This document shows, piece by piece, positions 30,036-39,609 of a stretch of DNA of 64,000 bases. The notes under the pieces were generated by a model that had not been told where the DNA came from, searched no databases, and worked only from the letters and a program-made list of their open reading frames with translations. The DNA is from Roseibium aggregatum IAM 12614 (GTDB lineage Bacteria > Pseudomonadota > Alphaproteobacteria > Rhizobiales > Stappiaceae), in contig NZ_AAUW01000010.1 in NCBI RefSeq assembly GCF_000168975.1, positions 169,572 to 233,571 on the forward strand, written 5' to 3'. Position 1 is the stretch's first letter, and each line of letters opens with the position of its first letter. The position numbers and the translations under genes were made by a program.

Positions 30036-30692
30036 GTGTTGGAGCCGATGGCGCTGACCGACAGGCTGGACAATTATTGTGAGCGGATTGGGCCGGAATT
30101 CTGGTCCGAGCCGTTCAACGCGCTCACCAACGCGGCTTTCCTGATTGCAGCCGTCGCCGGCTATATGCTCTGGCGACGCAGGACGCCGGACGATTTCCTT
30201 GCGCTCGTCCTGATCGGCATCGTGTTCGTGACCGGTGTCGGGTCGTTCCTGTTCCACACGTTTGCGACACGATGGGCGAGCCTTGCGGATGTCATCCCGA
30301 TCGCGCTGTTCATCCATGTCTATCTCTATGCGGCGCTGAACCGGTTTGTGGGACTGCCCTGGTGGGCCGCGCTCGGCGTCGTGATCGCGTTTTTTGCGGC
30401 AACCCCCTTCGCCGGGCAGGCCGTTGCGCCGCTGGTCGGCTCGTCTGCAGGTTACGTGCCTGCGCTTGTAGCGATATTCGTTGTCGGGGGGCTGTTTGTT
30501 GTCAGGAATGCCCCTCTCGGGCGCGAGGTGCTGCTGACCGGTGTCATCTTTGCCGTGTCGCTGACATTCCGGACGCTGGATGGTCCGATTTGCGACCGGC
30601 TTGCAATCGGCACGCATTTCCTGTGGCATATCCTGAACGGGCTCGTGCTGTTCTTGCTATTACGGGTTCTCATCAGGCAACGTGCCGGTTAA
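30036..30692 (+). CDS. ceramidase-like membrane hydrolase (CREST superfamily)
   Basis: A 218-residue integral membrane protein with about seven helices. It has the metal and catalytic residues of alkaline ceramidases: Ser70 and His74 (GVGSFLFHTF), Asp85 (LADVIP), and His194 and His198 near the end (GTHFLWHILNG). These proteins hydrolyse ceramide-like amide lipids or act on related membrane lipids. The start is GTG at 30036; an ATG four codons on (30048) is possible. The gene begins 28 bases after the aminotransferase stop and may be co-transcribed. Confidence 0.8.
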   Translation: MLEPMALTDRLDNYCERIGPEFWSEPFNALTNAAFLIAAVAGYMLWRRRTPDDFLALVLIGIVFVTGVGSFLFHTFATRWASLADVIPIALFIHVYLYAALNRFVGLPWWAALGVVIAFFAATPFAGQAVAPLVGSSAGYVPALVAIFVVGGLFVVRNAPLGREVLLTGVIFAVSLTFRTLDGPICDRLAIGTHFLWHILNGLVLFLLLRVLIRQRAG

Positions 30693-30799
30693 ATCACACA
30701 GAGTATTCACGAAATTGCAGATCATCGTCGCGGACAGACCGGACGGCTTTGCGACACAACAAAATGACCTAAGGGAAGAGGCAGGAGACAGGGACCGTC

Positions 30800-33094
30800 A
30801 TGAGCGACAGCAACAAGACCGGAAGTGATCTGACAGAAGCGGCCCTGTACTATCACGAGCATCCGCGCCCCGGTAAACTGGAGATCCAGGCGATCAAGCC
30901 GCTGGGCAACCAGCGCGACCTTGCCCTGGCCTATTCACCCGGTGTCGCCGCGCCGTGTCTTGCGATTGCCGAAAACCCGGCGCTCGCCGCCAATTACACC
31001 TCGCGCGGCAATCTGGTTGCCGTCATCTCCAACGGCACGGCGGTGCTCGGCCTCGGCAACATTGGTCCGCTGGCGTCCAAGCCGGTCATGGAAGGCAAGG
31101 CGGTTCTCTTCAAGAAATTTGCCGGTATCGATGTTTTCGATATCGAGGTGGCGCAGACCGATGTTGAAAAATTCGTCGATGCGGTAGCGGTTCTGGAGCC
31201 GACCTTCGGCGGCATCAACCTGGAAGATATCAAGGCACCCGAATGCTTCATGATTGAATCGAAGCTCCGGGAACGAATGAATATTCCGGTCTTCCATGAC
31301 GATCAGCACGGCACGGCGATCATCGTCGGGGCCGCTGTGCGCAACGGTCTGGACCTTGCCGGCAAGAAGATCGAGGAAGCCAAGATCGTTGCCTCCGGCG
31401 CGGGCGCGGCAGCGCTTGCCTGTCTCAACATGCTGGTCTCGCTCGGCGCTAAGCGGGAAAACATCTGGGTCACCGACATTGAAGGCGTCGTCTATGAAGG
31501 CCGTGAGGCCTTGATGGACGAGTGGAAGGCGGTCTTTGCCCAGAAGACGGATCTCAGGTCGCTCGATCAGGTGATCGACGGCGCCGATGTTTTCCTGGGA
31601 CTGTCCGCTGCCGGTGTCCTGAAGCCGAGCATGGTGGAGAAGATGGGCAAGGGCCCACTGATCCTGGCGCTGGCCAACCCCAATCCGGAAATCATGCCGG
31701 AAGACGCCAAGGCCGCCCGTGATGACGTCGTCATGTGTACCGGCCGGTCCGACTATCCGAACCAGGTCAACAACGTCCTGTGTTTCCCTTACATTTTCCG
31801 GGGCGCGCTCGATGTCGGCGCGACCACCATCAATGAGGAAATGAAGCGGGCCGCCGTCGAGGCGATTGCGGGCCTTGCTCGCGAGGAACCGTCCGACGTG
31901 GCGGCACGCGCTTATGGCGGCAAGACCGAAACCTTCGGTCCGAACTACCTGATCCCGTCGCCCTTCGACCAGCGCCTGATCCTGCGCATTGCACCGGCCG
32001 TTGCCAAGGCCGCCATGGCAACCGGCGTCGCCACGCGTCCGATCGAGGATTTCACCGCGTATCTGGACCGCCTCAACCGGTTCGTCTTCCGGTCCGGCCT
32101 GATCATGAAGCCGATCATCCAGAACGCCAGCAAGGATCCGAAGCGGATCATCTATGCGGAAGGCGAAGACGAGCGTGTCCTGCGGGCCGCCCAGGTTCTG
32201 ATCGAGGACAATATCGCCAAGCCGATCCTGGTTGGCCGTCCGGATGTGTTGCAGCAGCGCTGCGAACGCTTCGGCCTTCGCATCCGCCCGGATGTCGATT
32301 TCGAATTCGTCAACCCGCAGGACGATCCGCGCTACCGCGACTATGTCGATGAATATTTCGACTGCGTCGGACGCAAGGGCATGCCACCCAATGCGGCGCG
32401 GACGGTCGTTCGAACCAACACCACCGTGATTTCGGCACTTGCGGTGCGCCGCGGCGATGCCGATGCGGTCATCTGTGGCCTCGAGGGACGGTTTATCCGG
32501 CATCTGCGCGACATCAGGCAGGTCATTGGCGTCTGCGAATCCGCCAGGGATCTGTCGGCCATGTCGCTGCTGATCAACTCGCAAGGGGCAATCTTCCTGT
32601 CGGACACATTCGTCACGGAAGACCCGACAGCGGAAGAGATCTCCGAGATGGCAATCCTCGCCGCCGAGGAAATTCGGCGCTTCGGCATCGAACCGAAAAT
32701 CGCCCTGCTGTCGCTGTCCAACTTCGGATCCCGCGACACGGCATCCTCACGCAAGATGCGTGAAGCACTGGAAATGATCTGGCAGCGCTATCCGGAGCTG
32801 GAAGTCGATGGCGAAATGCACGGCGACAGCGCCCTCAGCGTCGAACTGCGTGAGCGAGTGATGCCGGGCAGCAAGCTGAAGGGGGAGGCCAACCTGTTGC
32901 TGTTCCCGAACCTGGATGCGGCCAACATTGCCCATAACTTGTTGAAGGTTTCGACACAGGCGCTTCATGTCGGCCCCATCCTTCTGGGCACCGCCAAGCC
33001 TGCACATATCCTGACCCCGTCGGTGACCTCCCGCGGTGTCGTGAACATGTCGGCGCTTGCCAGCGTAGAGGCGCAGACCCGGTCTGCCGGTTAA
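30800..33094 (+). CDS. maeB: NADP-dependent malic enzyme with C-terminal phosphotransacetylase-like domain
   Basis: Oxidatively decarboxylates malate to pyruvate with NADP+. The 764 residues form two domains. About 1-430 is malic enzyme ([23 protein letters not shown] and [20 protein letters not shown], then [15 protein letters not shown] for NADP). About 430-764 is a phosphotransacetylase-like part ([18 protein letters not shown]) that in this family regulates the enzyme by acetyl-CoA and is not catalytic. This fusion is the standard form in alphaproteobacteria and E. coli. A terminator follows the stop. Confidence 0.95.
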   Translation: MSDSNKTGSDLTEAALYYHEHPRPGKLEIQAIKPLGNQRDLALAYSPGVAAPCLAIAENPALAANYTSRGNLVAVISNGTAVLGLGNIGPLASKPVMEGKAVLFKKFAGIDVFDIEVAQTDVEKFVDAVAVLEPTFGGINLEDIKAPECFMIESKLRERMNIPVFHDDQHGTAIIVGAAVRNGLDLAGKKIEEAKIVASGAGAAALACLNMLVSLGAKRENIWVTDIEGVVYEGREALMDEWKAVFAQKTDLRSLDQVIDGADVFLGLSAAGVLKPSMVEKMGKGPLILALANPNPEIMPEDAKAARDDVVMCTGRSDYPNQVNNVLCFPYIFRGALDVGATTINEEMKRAAVEAIAGLAREEPSDVAARAYGGKTETFGPNYLIPSPFDQRLILRIAPAVAKAAMATGVATRPIEDFTAYLDRLNRFVFRSGLIMKPIIQNASKDPKRIIYAEGEDERVLRAAQVLIEDNIAKPILVGRPDVLQQRCERFGLRIRPDVDFEFVNPQDDPRYRDYVDEYFDCVGRKGMPPNAARTVVRTNTTVISALAVRRGDADAVICGLEGRFIRHLRDIRQVIGVCESARDLSAMSLLINSQGAIFLSDTFVTEDPTAEEISEMAILAAEEIRRFGIEPKIALLSLSNFGSRDTASSRKMREALEMIWQRYPELEVDGEMHGDSALSVELRERVMPGSKLKGEANLLLFPNLDAANIAHNLLKVSTQALHVGPILLGTAKPAHILTPSVTSRGVVNMSALASVEAQTRSAG

Positions 33095-33126
33095 TCCCGG
33101 CTTGAAGGAACGCTTACTTCTGATCA

Positions 33127-33161
33127 AGGCGGACCGGCACTGTCGGTCCGCCTTTCCATTT
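33127..33161 (+). terminator. terminator after maeB
   Basis: Stem AGGCGGACCG/CGGTCCGCCT (33127-33153) with a 7-base loop, followed by TTTCCATTTT, between maeB and the chorismate mutase. Confidence 0.8.
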
Positions 33162-33177
33162 TGGAAAACAGACGACA

Positions 33178-33525
33178 ATGACCCGATTGAAACAGCCCGC
33201 CGACTGCGTCAGCAAGACGGACATCCGGTCCGCCATCGATGCGCTTGACGAGGAACTCCTGCAGCTCTTCGCCCGCCGTCAGGGATATGTCCGGCGCATG
33301 GCGGAACTGAAACAGCATCCGGATGAGGCCTTTGACCACGAGCGGATTGAAACCATGGTCGCAGCCCTGAAGGACCGGGCCGAGGAACTGGGCCTGGAAG
33401 GCGCGCAGGCAGAGGCGGTCTGGCGGACGTTGATCGACTGGAACGTTGCCTTTGAAAAGCGCGCGATCGCCGCTCGGCTCGAGGCATTGCGAGACAGGCC
33501 GTCGAAACCGGGGGCAGATTTTTAG
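33178..33525 (+). CDS. chorismate mutase (AroQ type)
   Basis: A 115-residue all-helical AroQ-class chorismate mutase that turns chorismate into prephenate for phenylalanine and tyrosine. The typical helix-1 pattern IRSAIDALDEELLQLFARRQGYVRRMAELK supplies the active-site Arg and Lys residues, and a later Arg/Glu-rich helix (ERIETMVAALKDRAEELGL) completes it. No signal peptide, so it is cytosolic. It stands alone behind the maeB terminator. Confidence 0.9.
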   Translation: MTRLKQPADCVSKTDIRSAIDALDEELLQLFARRQGYVRRMAELKQHPDEAFDHERIETMVAALKDRAEELGLEGAQAEAVWRTLIDWNVAFEKRAIAARLEALRDRPSKPGADF

Positions 33526-33596
33526 CACCTTGCCGGGTTTTCCGGACGGATCAATCGCCTACCTACTAGTGGAAATGGATCGTCCGTGGAGCCCTC

Positions 33597-34721
33597 ATGA
33601 CACTGAAATTGCCTATTCTTCCGGGTGTGGCCGCAATGGCCGCTGCGCTTGTTTTGCCGCTCGCCCCTGCCGCACTGGCACAATCCACCGTTCAGCTCGA
33701 AACCGTCGGCGCCGGCCTGTCCTATCCCTGGGGCGTCGCCTTCCTGCCGAACGAAGGCTATCTGGTGACGGAGCGGGACGGTGCGGTGAAGCATATTGAT
33801 CCATCCGGCAGGCAAAGCGAAGTTGACGGCGCGCCGGAAGTGTTTGCACAAGGGCAGGGGGGCTTGCTGGATATTGCGCTCAGCCCTGATTTTTCCTCCG
33901 ACCGGACGGTGTTCCTGACCTATTCTCAAGGCTCCCCTGCTGGCGCCGGCACGTCTCTGTTTCGGGCAAGGCTGGCCAATGGCTTTGAAGGCGGCTTTGT
34001 ACTGGAAGACGGGCAGACCATATTCTCCGGCAACAACAAGTCCTATGGTGGCCGCCACTTCGGATCGCGCCTTGCCTTTGCGCCCGATGGCACCTTGTTC
34101 ATGACAGTCGGCGAACGCGGAGACGGCGAGCGCGCGCAGGACACGTCGGACCACGCCGGGTCGGTGCTGCGCCTTACCCGGGACGGGCAACCTGCGCCGG
34201 ACAATCCCTTTGTCGGGCGAGGCGACGCCAAACCGGAAATCTGGTCCTACGGTCATCGAAACCCGCAAGGGGCTGCGATCCACCCTGAAACCGGAGTTCT
34301 CTGGACGGTTGAACACGGTGCCCGCGGCGGCGACGAAATCAACATTCCCGAAGCTGGAAAGAACTATGGCTGGCCGGTGATTTCATACGGCCGTCATTAC
34401 TCGGGGTCCAAGATCGGTGAAGGCACTTCGAAAGACGGCATGGAACAGCCGATCCACTATTGGGACCCGTCCATTGCCCCGTCCGGCATGGCATTTGTGA
34501 CCAGCGATCTCTATCCGGAATGGAAGGGCGATATCCTGGTCGGAGCTCTGGCCGGGCAGCATCTCGCCCGTGTTGACTTGGAGGATGGCAGGGTCGTTGG
34601 CGAGGAAAAACTGCTGACGGATCTGGGTGAGCGGATCCGCGACGTCCGTCAGGGTCCTGACGGCTACATCTACGTCCTGACCGACAGCGATGATGGCCGC
34701 TTGCTCCGCCTGAAGCCGTGA
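33597..34721 (+). CDS. PQQ-dependent sugar dehydrogenase (soluble, exported)
   Basis: A 374-residue periplasmic six-bladed propeller of the soluble glucose/sorbosone dehydrogenase family. A Sec signal ends near residue 28 (ALA|QS). The family core is visible: YPWGVAFLPNEGYLVTERDGAVK, GGLLDIALSPDF, SYGGRHFGSRLAF with the catalytic-base His, and YGHRNPQGAAIHP. PQQ binding residues lie in these loops. Its sugar or alcohol substrate is unknown. PQQ biosynthesis genes are not in the window, so the enzyme may depend on imported PQQ. Confidence 0.88.
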   Translation: MTLKLPILPGVAAMAAALVLPLAPAALAQSTVQLETVGAGLSYPWGVAFLPNEGYLVTERDGAVKHIDPSGRQSEVDGAPEVFAQGQGGLLDIALSPDFSSDRTVFLTYSQGSPAGAGTSLFRARLANGFEGGFVLEDGQTIFSGNNKSYGGRHFGSRLAFAPDGTLFMTVGERGDGERAQDTSDHAGSVLRLTRDGQPAPDNPFVGRGDAKPEIWSYGHRNPQGAAIHPETGVLWTVEHGARGGDEINIPEAGKNYGWPVISYGRHYSGSKIGEGTSKDGMEQPIHYWDPSIAPSGMAFVTSDLYPEWKGDILVGALAGQHLARVDLEDGRVVGEEKLLTDLGERIRDVRQGPDGYIYVLTDSDDGRLLRLKP

Positions 34722-35054
34722 GAGCAGCCGAACTTTTTGAGCTATAAGCGCTTTTCTGGCTTCTTTGCTTGACATTGCGGCCTTTCCCGCCGATATACCG
34801 CAGTGCAACCGCTGCCGCGTGAGCAGAGAGTGCGCCCCGCACAGGAACACATTCCTGGCGGGCAGCCGCAAGAGGGTTGCCACTTCAAGAACCCAATGAG
34901 GGGTTCAACCAGTTCCCATTTCACGCGAGGGTCTGGCGGTAAAGAGACCGAGCAGCGATGGCTGCCGGCTGTACCGCACTCCAACTTCGAGCCGCACTGT
35001 CATCGACGTGCGGTTGAACAAGCGTTTGTTTTCGCTTGAACCAAGGATTTTATA
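34722..35054 (+). other. promoter and long leader of the DEAD-box helicase
   Basis: A 333-base gap on the + strand. TTGACA at 34769-34774 and GATATA at 34792-34797 are 17 bases apart, a convincing promoter. A transcript would start near 34804 and carry a leader of about 250 bases. Near its end are two hairpins, CCGCAC/GTGCGG at 34992-35013 and AAGCG/CGCTT at 35019-35037. A 78-codon frame from 34803 runs through the leader but looks like nothing known. Confidence 0.5.
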
Positions 35055-36365
35055 TTGACCGACTTTCAAAGCCTGGGACTCTCCAACGGCCTCGTAACTG
35101 CCGTTTCCGAGAATGGCTATGACACTCCGACGCCGATCCAGCAGAAGGCCATTCCGTTAATTCTGGAAGGCCGGGACCTGATGGGTCTGGCGCAGACCGG
35201 CACGGGCAAAACGGCGGCTTTCGGCCTGCCGCTGATCGACCGGCTGCAGGCGGAGAAGAAGAAAGCTGTCCCGAAGGGGACACGGGCGCTGATTCTGGCG
35301 CCGACCCGCGAACTGGTGAACCAGATCGCCAAGAACCTGATTTCTTTTCTGAAACACACCCCGCTGCGGGTTTCCTCCGTCGTGGGTGGTGTCTCCATCA
35401 ACGGTCAGATCAAGCGCCTCTCCAAGGGGACCGACATTCTGGTGGCAACGCCAGGCCGGTTGCTCGATCTGGTCGACCGCGAAGCGATCGATCTGCGCAC
35501 GGCCTCCTATCTGGTCCTCGACGAAGCCGACCAGATGCTTGATCTCGGCTTCATCCACGCCCTGCGCCGGATTGCAGGCCTGGTGGCCGACAAGCGCCAG
35601 ACGTTGCTGTTCTCTGCCACCATGCCGAAACAGATCAACGAACTGGCACAGTCCTATCTGCGCAATCCGGAGCGGGTTGAAGTCGCCCCGGCCGGCAAGA
35701 CCGCCGACAAGGTCACTCAGTCGGTTCATTTCATGGACAAGAACTCGAAAGGCGATTTTCTCGTCGATCAGCTTCGCGACAAGCCGGACGGGCTTTCGCT
35801 GGTGTTCTGCCGCACCAAGCATGGTGCCGAGCGGCTGATGCGCAAGCTGTCGCATTCTGGCATTTCCGCTGGCTCGATCCACGGAAACAAGAGCCAGAAC
35901 CAGCGCGACCGGGCAATCAAGGAACTGCGGGAAGGCACCATCAACGTGCTTGTGGCAACGGATGTTGCGGCCCGCGGTATCGACATTCCGGGTGTCAGCC
36001 ACGTCTATAACTTCGAGCTGCCGGAAGTGGCCGAAGCCTACGTCCACCGGATCGGTCGTACGGCCCGCGCCGGTGCGGAAGGCGAGGCAATTGCCCTTTG
36101 TGCTCCGGAAGAAATCGGCCTTTTCCGTCAGATTGAAAAGCTGATCGGCATCGAGATTACGGTGGCAGGCGGCGAAATTCCGCCAATGTCCGCAGCATCC
36201 GGTCGCGCCAAGCGCGGCGGAAGCAACAACCGGAACGGTAGCGGCAAGCCGGCCAGCAAGAAACCGTTCCGCAAGCAGTCGTCTTCCGGTGCGAATGACA
36301 ACGCCTCCGAAAGCCGCCGTCCTCCGCGCCGCCGCCGTCAGAACACGCGCAGAGACGCTGCCTGA
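35055..36365 (+). CDS. DEAD-box ATP-dependent RNA helicase (RhlE-like)
   Basis: A 436-residue RNA unwinding enzyme. Motif I is AQTGTGKT (46-53), motif II is DEAD (156-159), motif III SAT follows, and HRIGRTARAG closes the C-terminal half. The tail from about 375 is Arg/Lys/Ser-rich, as in RhlE and DeaD, and probably binds RNA. The TTG start at 35055 is preceded by AAGGA. The long leader suggests cold or growth control, which is common in this family. It resembles RhlE more than DeaD because a DeaD-type RNA-binding C-terminal domain is absent. Confidence 0.92.
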   Translation: MTDFQSLGLSNGLVTAVSENGYDTPTPIQQKAIPLILEGRDLMGLAQTGTGKTAAFGLPLIDRLQAEKKKAVPKGTRALILAPTRELVNQIAKNLISFLKHTPLRVSSVVGGVSINGQIKRLSKGTDILVATPGRLLDLVDREAIDLRTASYLVLDEADQMLDLGFIHALRRIAGLVADKRQTLLFSATMPKQINELAQSYLRNPERVEVAPAGKTADKVTQSVHFMDKNSKGDFLVDQLRDKPDGLSLVFCRTKHGAERLMRKLSHSGISAGSIHGNKSQNQRDRAIKELREGTINVLVATDVAARGIDIPGVSHVYNFELPEVAEAYVHRIGRTARAGAEGEAIALCAPEEIGLFRQIEKLIGIEITVAGGEIPPMSAASGRAKRGGSNNRNGSGKPASKKPFRKQSSSGANDNASESRRPPRRRRQNTRRDAA

Positions 36366-37148
36366 CGCTGTCAGGTTCACGTCGCAGTTATGTGAACTTG
36401 GAAAGAAGTTGCACCGGGAAGTGGCCTTCCCGGTGCCGAACCTTGTGGTCGATGGGATTCAGAACTGCTTTGACAGCACTGAATGAATTTGGTGGATGAT
36501 CCGCAAGATCATAACCAGTACCGCCGCGGCCTGGCCAAGCCCCCGCTTACCTCCTGTCCACAAGGTATCCAGCCACTTGCGCAGCTCGATCTCTATAATC
36601 AGTCGGGAAAACCGCGTGAAATACGCGAAGAACTTGCTGGAAGTCACCAAGACCTTGGTGAACTGCTACAAATTTGCCCCGTTGAAGTAAAAGTAAATTA
36701 ACAATCACGAGACCGCAATCACAACCGGTTCTGTGCGCCTTGCCGTGTGGACAAATTATTTTATTAATAAATACAGATGTTTAGAGAGATTGTCGCGCAT
36801 TAGACTTTAGTTTGAGTGACAACCTCTGGTCGAGACTGCTGTCGGTCGTTGCAAAGAAGTGCTTAGATTTCAAAGAATTGGCGATTTCATTTTCTTTATC
36901 TATCATTGTATAGAAAAAATTTATGGAGCCCGTTTGAGCGGGGCGACTGACTATCGCCTTGTTTGCAAATGATAAAATCGGCCGTCGTTGTCTCGGCAAA
37001 TATTGCGATGCGATCGACGTTTTTCAGGCCGATTGCACGAACGCTCGGCCCAGATCTTTCGATTCGATCCTTTCGATCGATTTTTGACCAAATGGTATAG
37101 TTTTGCCTTTTGGAGTCATAACAAGTTTTTATTCGTCCTATAATTCGT

Positions 37149-37490
37149 TTGACCTTGCCGTAGGGTGAGTTTATCCCGACGCCATCAAGGTTTTGGTTAA
37201 CGAATGTAAGTGAATCGAAACCCGAAAAAATCCAGATCTTCTCTGGGATAAAGTGCACGCTGGCTCCATCGGGACCAACGACCCCATAAAGAATAGCCCG
37301 TATTTAATACGGGTACGAACTTGTGGCGCGGGAAAAGCGCGGCAGCAAGCTGAGCGGCATGACTGCTCGGTCCCGTTACCGTGTTTGACAACCGCAACAG
37401 GCTGGACCCCCACAAATGCCAGCCTGATAACGACCCATCGGCCGCAAGACTGCAGCACCGGAAAGGTCTCCTTTCCGGTGCTGTTCCTTT
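37149..37490 (+). ncRNA. candidate small RNA
   Basis: A possible promoter (TTGACC at 37149-37154, 17-base spacer, TATCCC at 37172-37177) is followed by several hairpins: CCCGTATT/AATACGGG near 37300, CAGGCTGG/CCAGCCTG at 37398-37426, and the strong terminator at 37454-37490. There is no convincing coding frame. A transcript would be about 300 bases. No known RNA family was recognised; it matches neither SRP RNA, tmRNA nor RNase P in its marker sequences. The terminator is well supported, the rest inferred. Confidence 0.4.
37454..37490 (+). terminator. strong terminator of an unassigned + strand transcript
   Basis: 13-bp stem AGCACCGGAAAGG/CCTTTCCGGTGCT with loop TCT, followed by GTTCCTTTTTT. 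No + strand gene ends just upstream, so it must close an RNA transcript. Confidence 0.85.
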
Positions 37491-37501
37491 TTTCAGGAAC
37501 G

Positions 37502-37531
37502 AAAAAAAGCCACGAGTTTCCCCGTGGCTTT
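37502..37531 (-). terminator. terminator of etfD
   Basis: Stem AAAGCCACG/CGTGGCTTT; on the minus strand it is followed by a run of seven T. It lies 23 bases beyond the etfD stop. Confidence 0.85.
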
Positions 37532-37554
37532 CAAGGATTGAAGGTCCGCCGAAC

Positions 37555-39231
37555 TTACATGTTCGGATAGTTCGGGCCGCCGGAGCCTTCCGGAACCGTC
37601 CAGGTGATGTTGCCGTTCGGATCCTTGATGTCGCAGGTCTTGCAGTGGACGCAGTTCTGCGAATTGATCTGGAACCGCGGCGCATCCTCACCTTCCTCGA
37701 TCCACTCATAGACGCCCGCCGGGCAGTAACGGCTCGATGGGCCGGCAAAGACGTCGTGTTCAGAACGCTTCTGCAGCGATTCGTCCTTCACCTTCAGATG
37801 GATCGGCTGATCCTCTTCGTGGTTGGTGTTGGACAGGAATACGGATGTCAGCTTGTCGAAGGACACGACGCCATCCGGCTTCGGATAGTCGATCTTCTTG
37901 CAGTCCTTGGCCGGCTTCAACGTGTCGGCGTCCTTCTTGCCGTGTTTCATCGTGCCGAAGAAGGAGAAGCCGAACAGCTCGTTGGTCCACATGTCGAGGC
38001 CGCCGAGCGCGACGCCGATTGCGGTGCCGAACTTGGACCACAGCGGCTTGGCATTGCGCACGCGCCACAGATCCTTGCCGATCGGACTTTCGCGCCAGGC
38101 AGTGTCGTAGTTGTTCAGTTCGTTGTGTGCCTCACCGCGGCCGATGGCCGCCATGACTTCCTCAGCCGCCAGCATGCCGGACAACATCGCGTTATGAGAG
38201 CCCTTGATGCGCGGCACGTTGACGAAGCCTGCCGAACAGCCCATCAGCAGGCCGCCCGGGAAGGAGAGCTTCGGAACGGACTGGAAGCCGCCTTCGGTAA
38301 TGGCGCGGGCACCATAGGAAATGCGCTTGCCGCCTTCAAAGGTGTCGCGGATGGCCGGATGGGTCTTGAACCGCTGGAATTCCTCGAAAGGGGACAGCCA
38401 GGGGTTCTCGTAGTTGAGGTGAACGACGAAGCCGACTGCCACCTGATTGTCTTCCAGGTGGTAGAGAAACGAACCGCCGCCCGTCTTGCCGTCCAGCGGC
38501 CAGCCGAAAGAATGCTGCACAAGGCCGAGCCGGTGTTTTTCCGGGTCGATCTGCCACAATTCCTTGATGCCTATGCCGAACTTCGGCACGTCGCTGTTCT
38601 TGTCGAGATCGAATTTCTCGATGAGCTCCTTGGCCAGGGAGCCGCGGGCACCTTCGCCGATCAATGTGTACTTGCCGCGCAACTCCATGCCACGGGTGAA
38701 CATGGCGTTGGGCTTGCCGTCCCGGCCGATACCCATGTCGCCCGTCGCAACCCCAACCACGTTGCCGTTGTCGTCATAGAGGATTTCGGCAGCAGCAAAG
38801 CCCGGGTAGATTTCAACACCGAGGGCTTCGGCCTTCTCGGTGAGCCAGCGGCAGACGTTGCCAAGCGAGACGATATAGTTGCCGTGGTTGTTCATGAGTT
38901 TCGGCATGAACATGTTCGGCAGGCGCATGGAGCCAGCCGGCCCCAGAATGAGGAAATGGTCGTCGGTGACCGCCGTCTTGATCGGCGTGTCTTCTTCGCG
39001 CCATTCCGGAAGCAGCTTGTCGAGAGCGATCGGGTCGATCACGGCACCGGAGAGAATATGCGCGCCGACTTCAGACCCTTTTTCCAATACGACGACGCTC
39101 AGCTCTTCGCCCTTGTCATTGGCGATCTGTTTCAGCCGGATCGCGGCTGCCAGGCCCGCAGGCCCGGCGCCGACGATAACGACATCCACATCCATGCTCT
39201 CGCGTTCGCCAAGCGCTTCTTGTTCGCTCAT
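37555..39231 (-). CDS. etfD: electron transfer flavoprotein-ubiquinone oxidoreductase
   Basis: Passes electrons from electron-transfer flavoprotein, used in fatty-acid and amino-acid oxidation, to ubiquinone. Of 558 residues, the N terminus has the FAD-binding GAGPAGLAAAIRL and the ETF-QO core follows. The C-terminal 4Fe-4S ferredoxin-like part has Cys503, Cys527, Cys530 and Cys533 (QNCVHCKTCD). The ATG at 39231 has GGAG about eight bases upstream. A pair of palindromes about 250-290 bases upstream resembles operators of acyl-CoA/branched-chain regulators. The etfAB genes are elsewhere. Confidence 0.96.
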   Translation of the reverse strand: MSEQEALGERESMDVDVVIVGAGPAGLAAAIRLKQIANDKGEELSVVVLEKGSEVGAHILSGAVIDPIALDKLLPEWREEDTPIKTAVTDDHFLILGPAGSMRLPNMFMPKLMNNHGNYIVSLGNVCRWLTEKAEALGVEIYPGFAAAEILYDDNGNVVGVATGDMGIGRDGKPNAMFTRGMELRGKYTLIGEGARGSLAKELIEKFDLDKNSDVPKFGIGIKELWQIDPEKHRLGLVQHSFGWPLDGKTGGGSFLYHLEDNQVAVGFVVHLNYENPWLSPFEEFQRFKTHPAIRDTFEGGKRISYGARAITEGGFQSVPKLSFPGGLLMGCSAGFVNVPRIKGSHNAMLSGMLAAEEVMAAIGRGEAHNELNNYDTAWRESPIGKDLWRVRNAKPLWSKFGTAIGVALGGLDMWTNELFGFSFFGTMKHGKKDADTLKPAKDCKKIDYPKPDGVVSFDKLTSVFLSNTNHEEDQPIHLKVKDESLQKRSEHDVFAGPSSRYCPAGVYEWIEEGEDAPRFQINSQNCVHCKTCDIKDPNGNITWTVPEGSGGPNYPNM

Positions 39232-39609
39232 CTTTTTCTCCCTCCGCCCAAAGGGCAACTTCTGCGCCGCAAGGTGCTCAATTCAGTGAGCCAGTGTCTC
39301 GATAACGGCTGATATCCAACTGTCAGAGCAACTTAACCGCGTTCGTTCGCAACCAGCGCTCCTTAGCCCTTACCGCCTATTTGCCTTATTTTGCAGCGCA
39401 AAACACGACATTTTTCATAGGCAATTACGAAATCAGGCCGCTGATCGTCCTATTGGCCCCAGATAGACCAAAGCACGTGCGGGGCGTCAAGTGTCAACTT
39501 GACGCTTACGTAAACGTAATTAGAAAGTGTTTCGACCTTTGATCGCATGTGCACAGGCTTTGGAAAACCGACCGGATTGAGCGTGCCCTTCCGTTGCACG
39601 CTTGTAGAA
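39232..39609. other. divergent intergenic region of etfD and uracil-DNA glycosylase, with two palindromes
   Basis: A 378-base gap. GCGTCAAGT-GTCA-ACTTGACGC (39484-39505) is a perfect 9-4-9 repeat, and TTACGT-AA-ACGTAA (39506-39519) is a perfect 6-2-6 repeat directly after it. The second resembles the sites of MerR-type branched-chain amino-acid regulators (LiuR). Both lie nearer the glycosylase gene (about 90-125 bases upstream) than etfD. Confidence 0.55.

Larger units (their letters stand above)
36366..37554. other. gene-poor, AT-richer region after the helicase gene
   Basis: About 1.2 kb without a recognisable gene. Just after the helicase are two hairpins, GTTCAC/GTGAAC near 36374-36397 and the perfect GCACCGGGAA/TTCCCGGTGC at 36411-36436. 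From about 36,690 to 37,200 the sequence is clearly AT-richer than its neighbours. Frames of 60-120 codons on the minus strand (36459-36650, 36781-36999, 36896-37258) have no recognisable features. Short repeats of TTTCGAT occur at about 37053-37075. The right end holds a structured segment and a strong + strand terminator. Confidence 0.5.

Noticed and set aside
34803..35039. A 78-codon frame in the helicase leader
   Set aside because: No recognisable family and it lies in the leader of a strong promoter; more likely untranslated RNA.
36896..37258. A 120-codon minus-strand frame in the AT-richer region
   Set aside because: No similarity to a known family, no good ribosome site, and composition is that of non-coding AT-rich DNA; recorded only as part of the region.
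37381..39312. A 643-codon frame antisense to etfD
   Set aside because: It covers etfD, which is unmistakable, and has no family resemblance.
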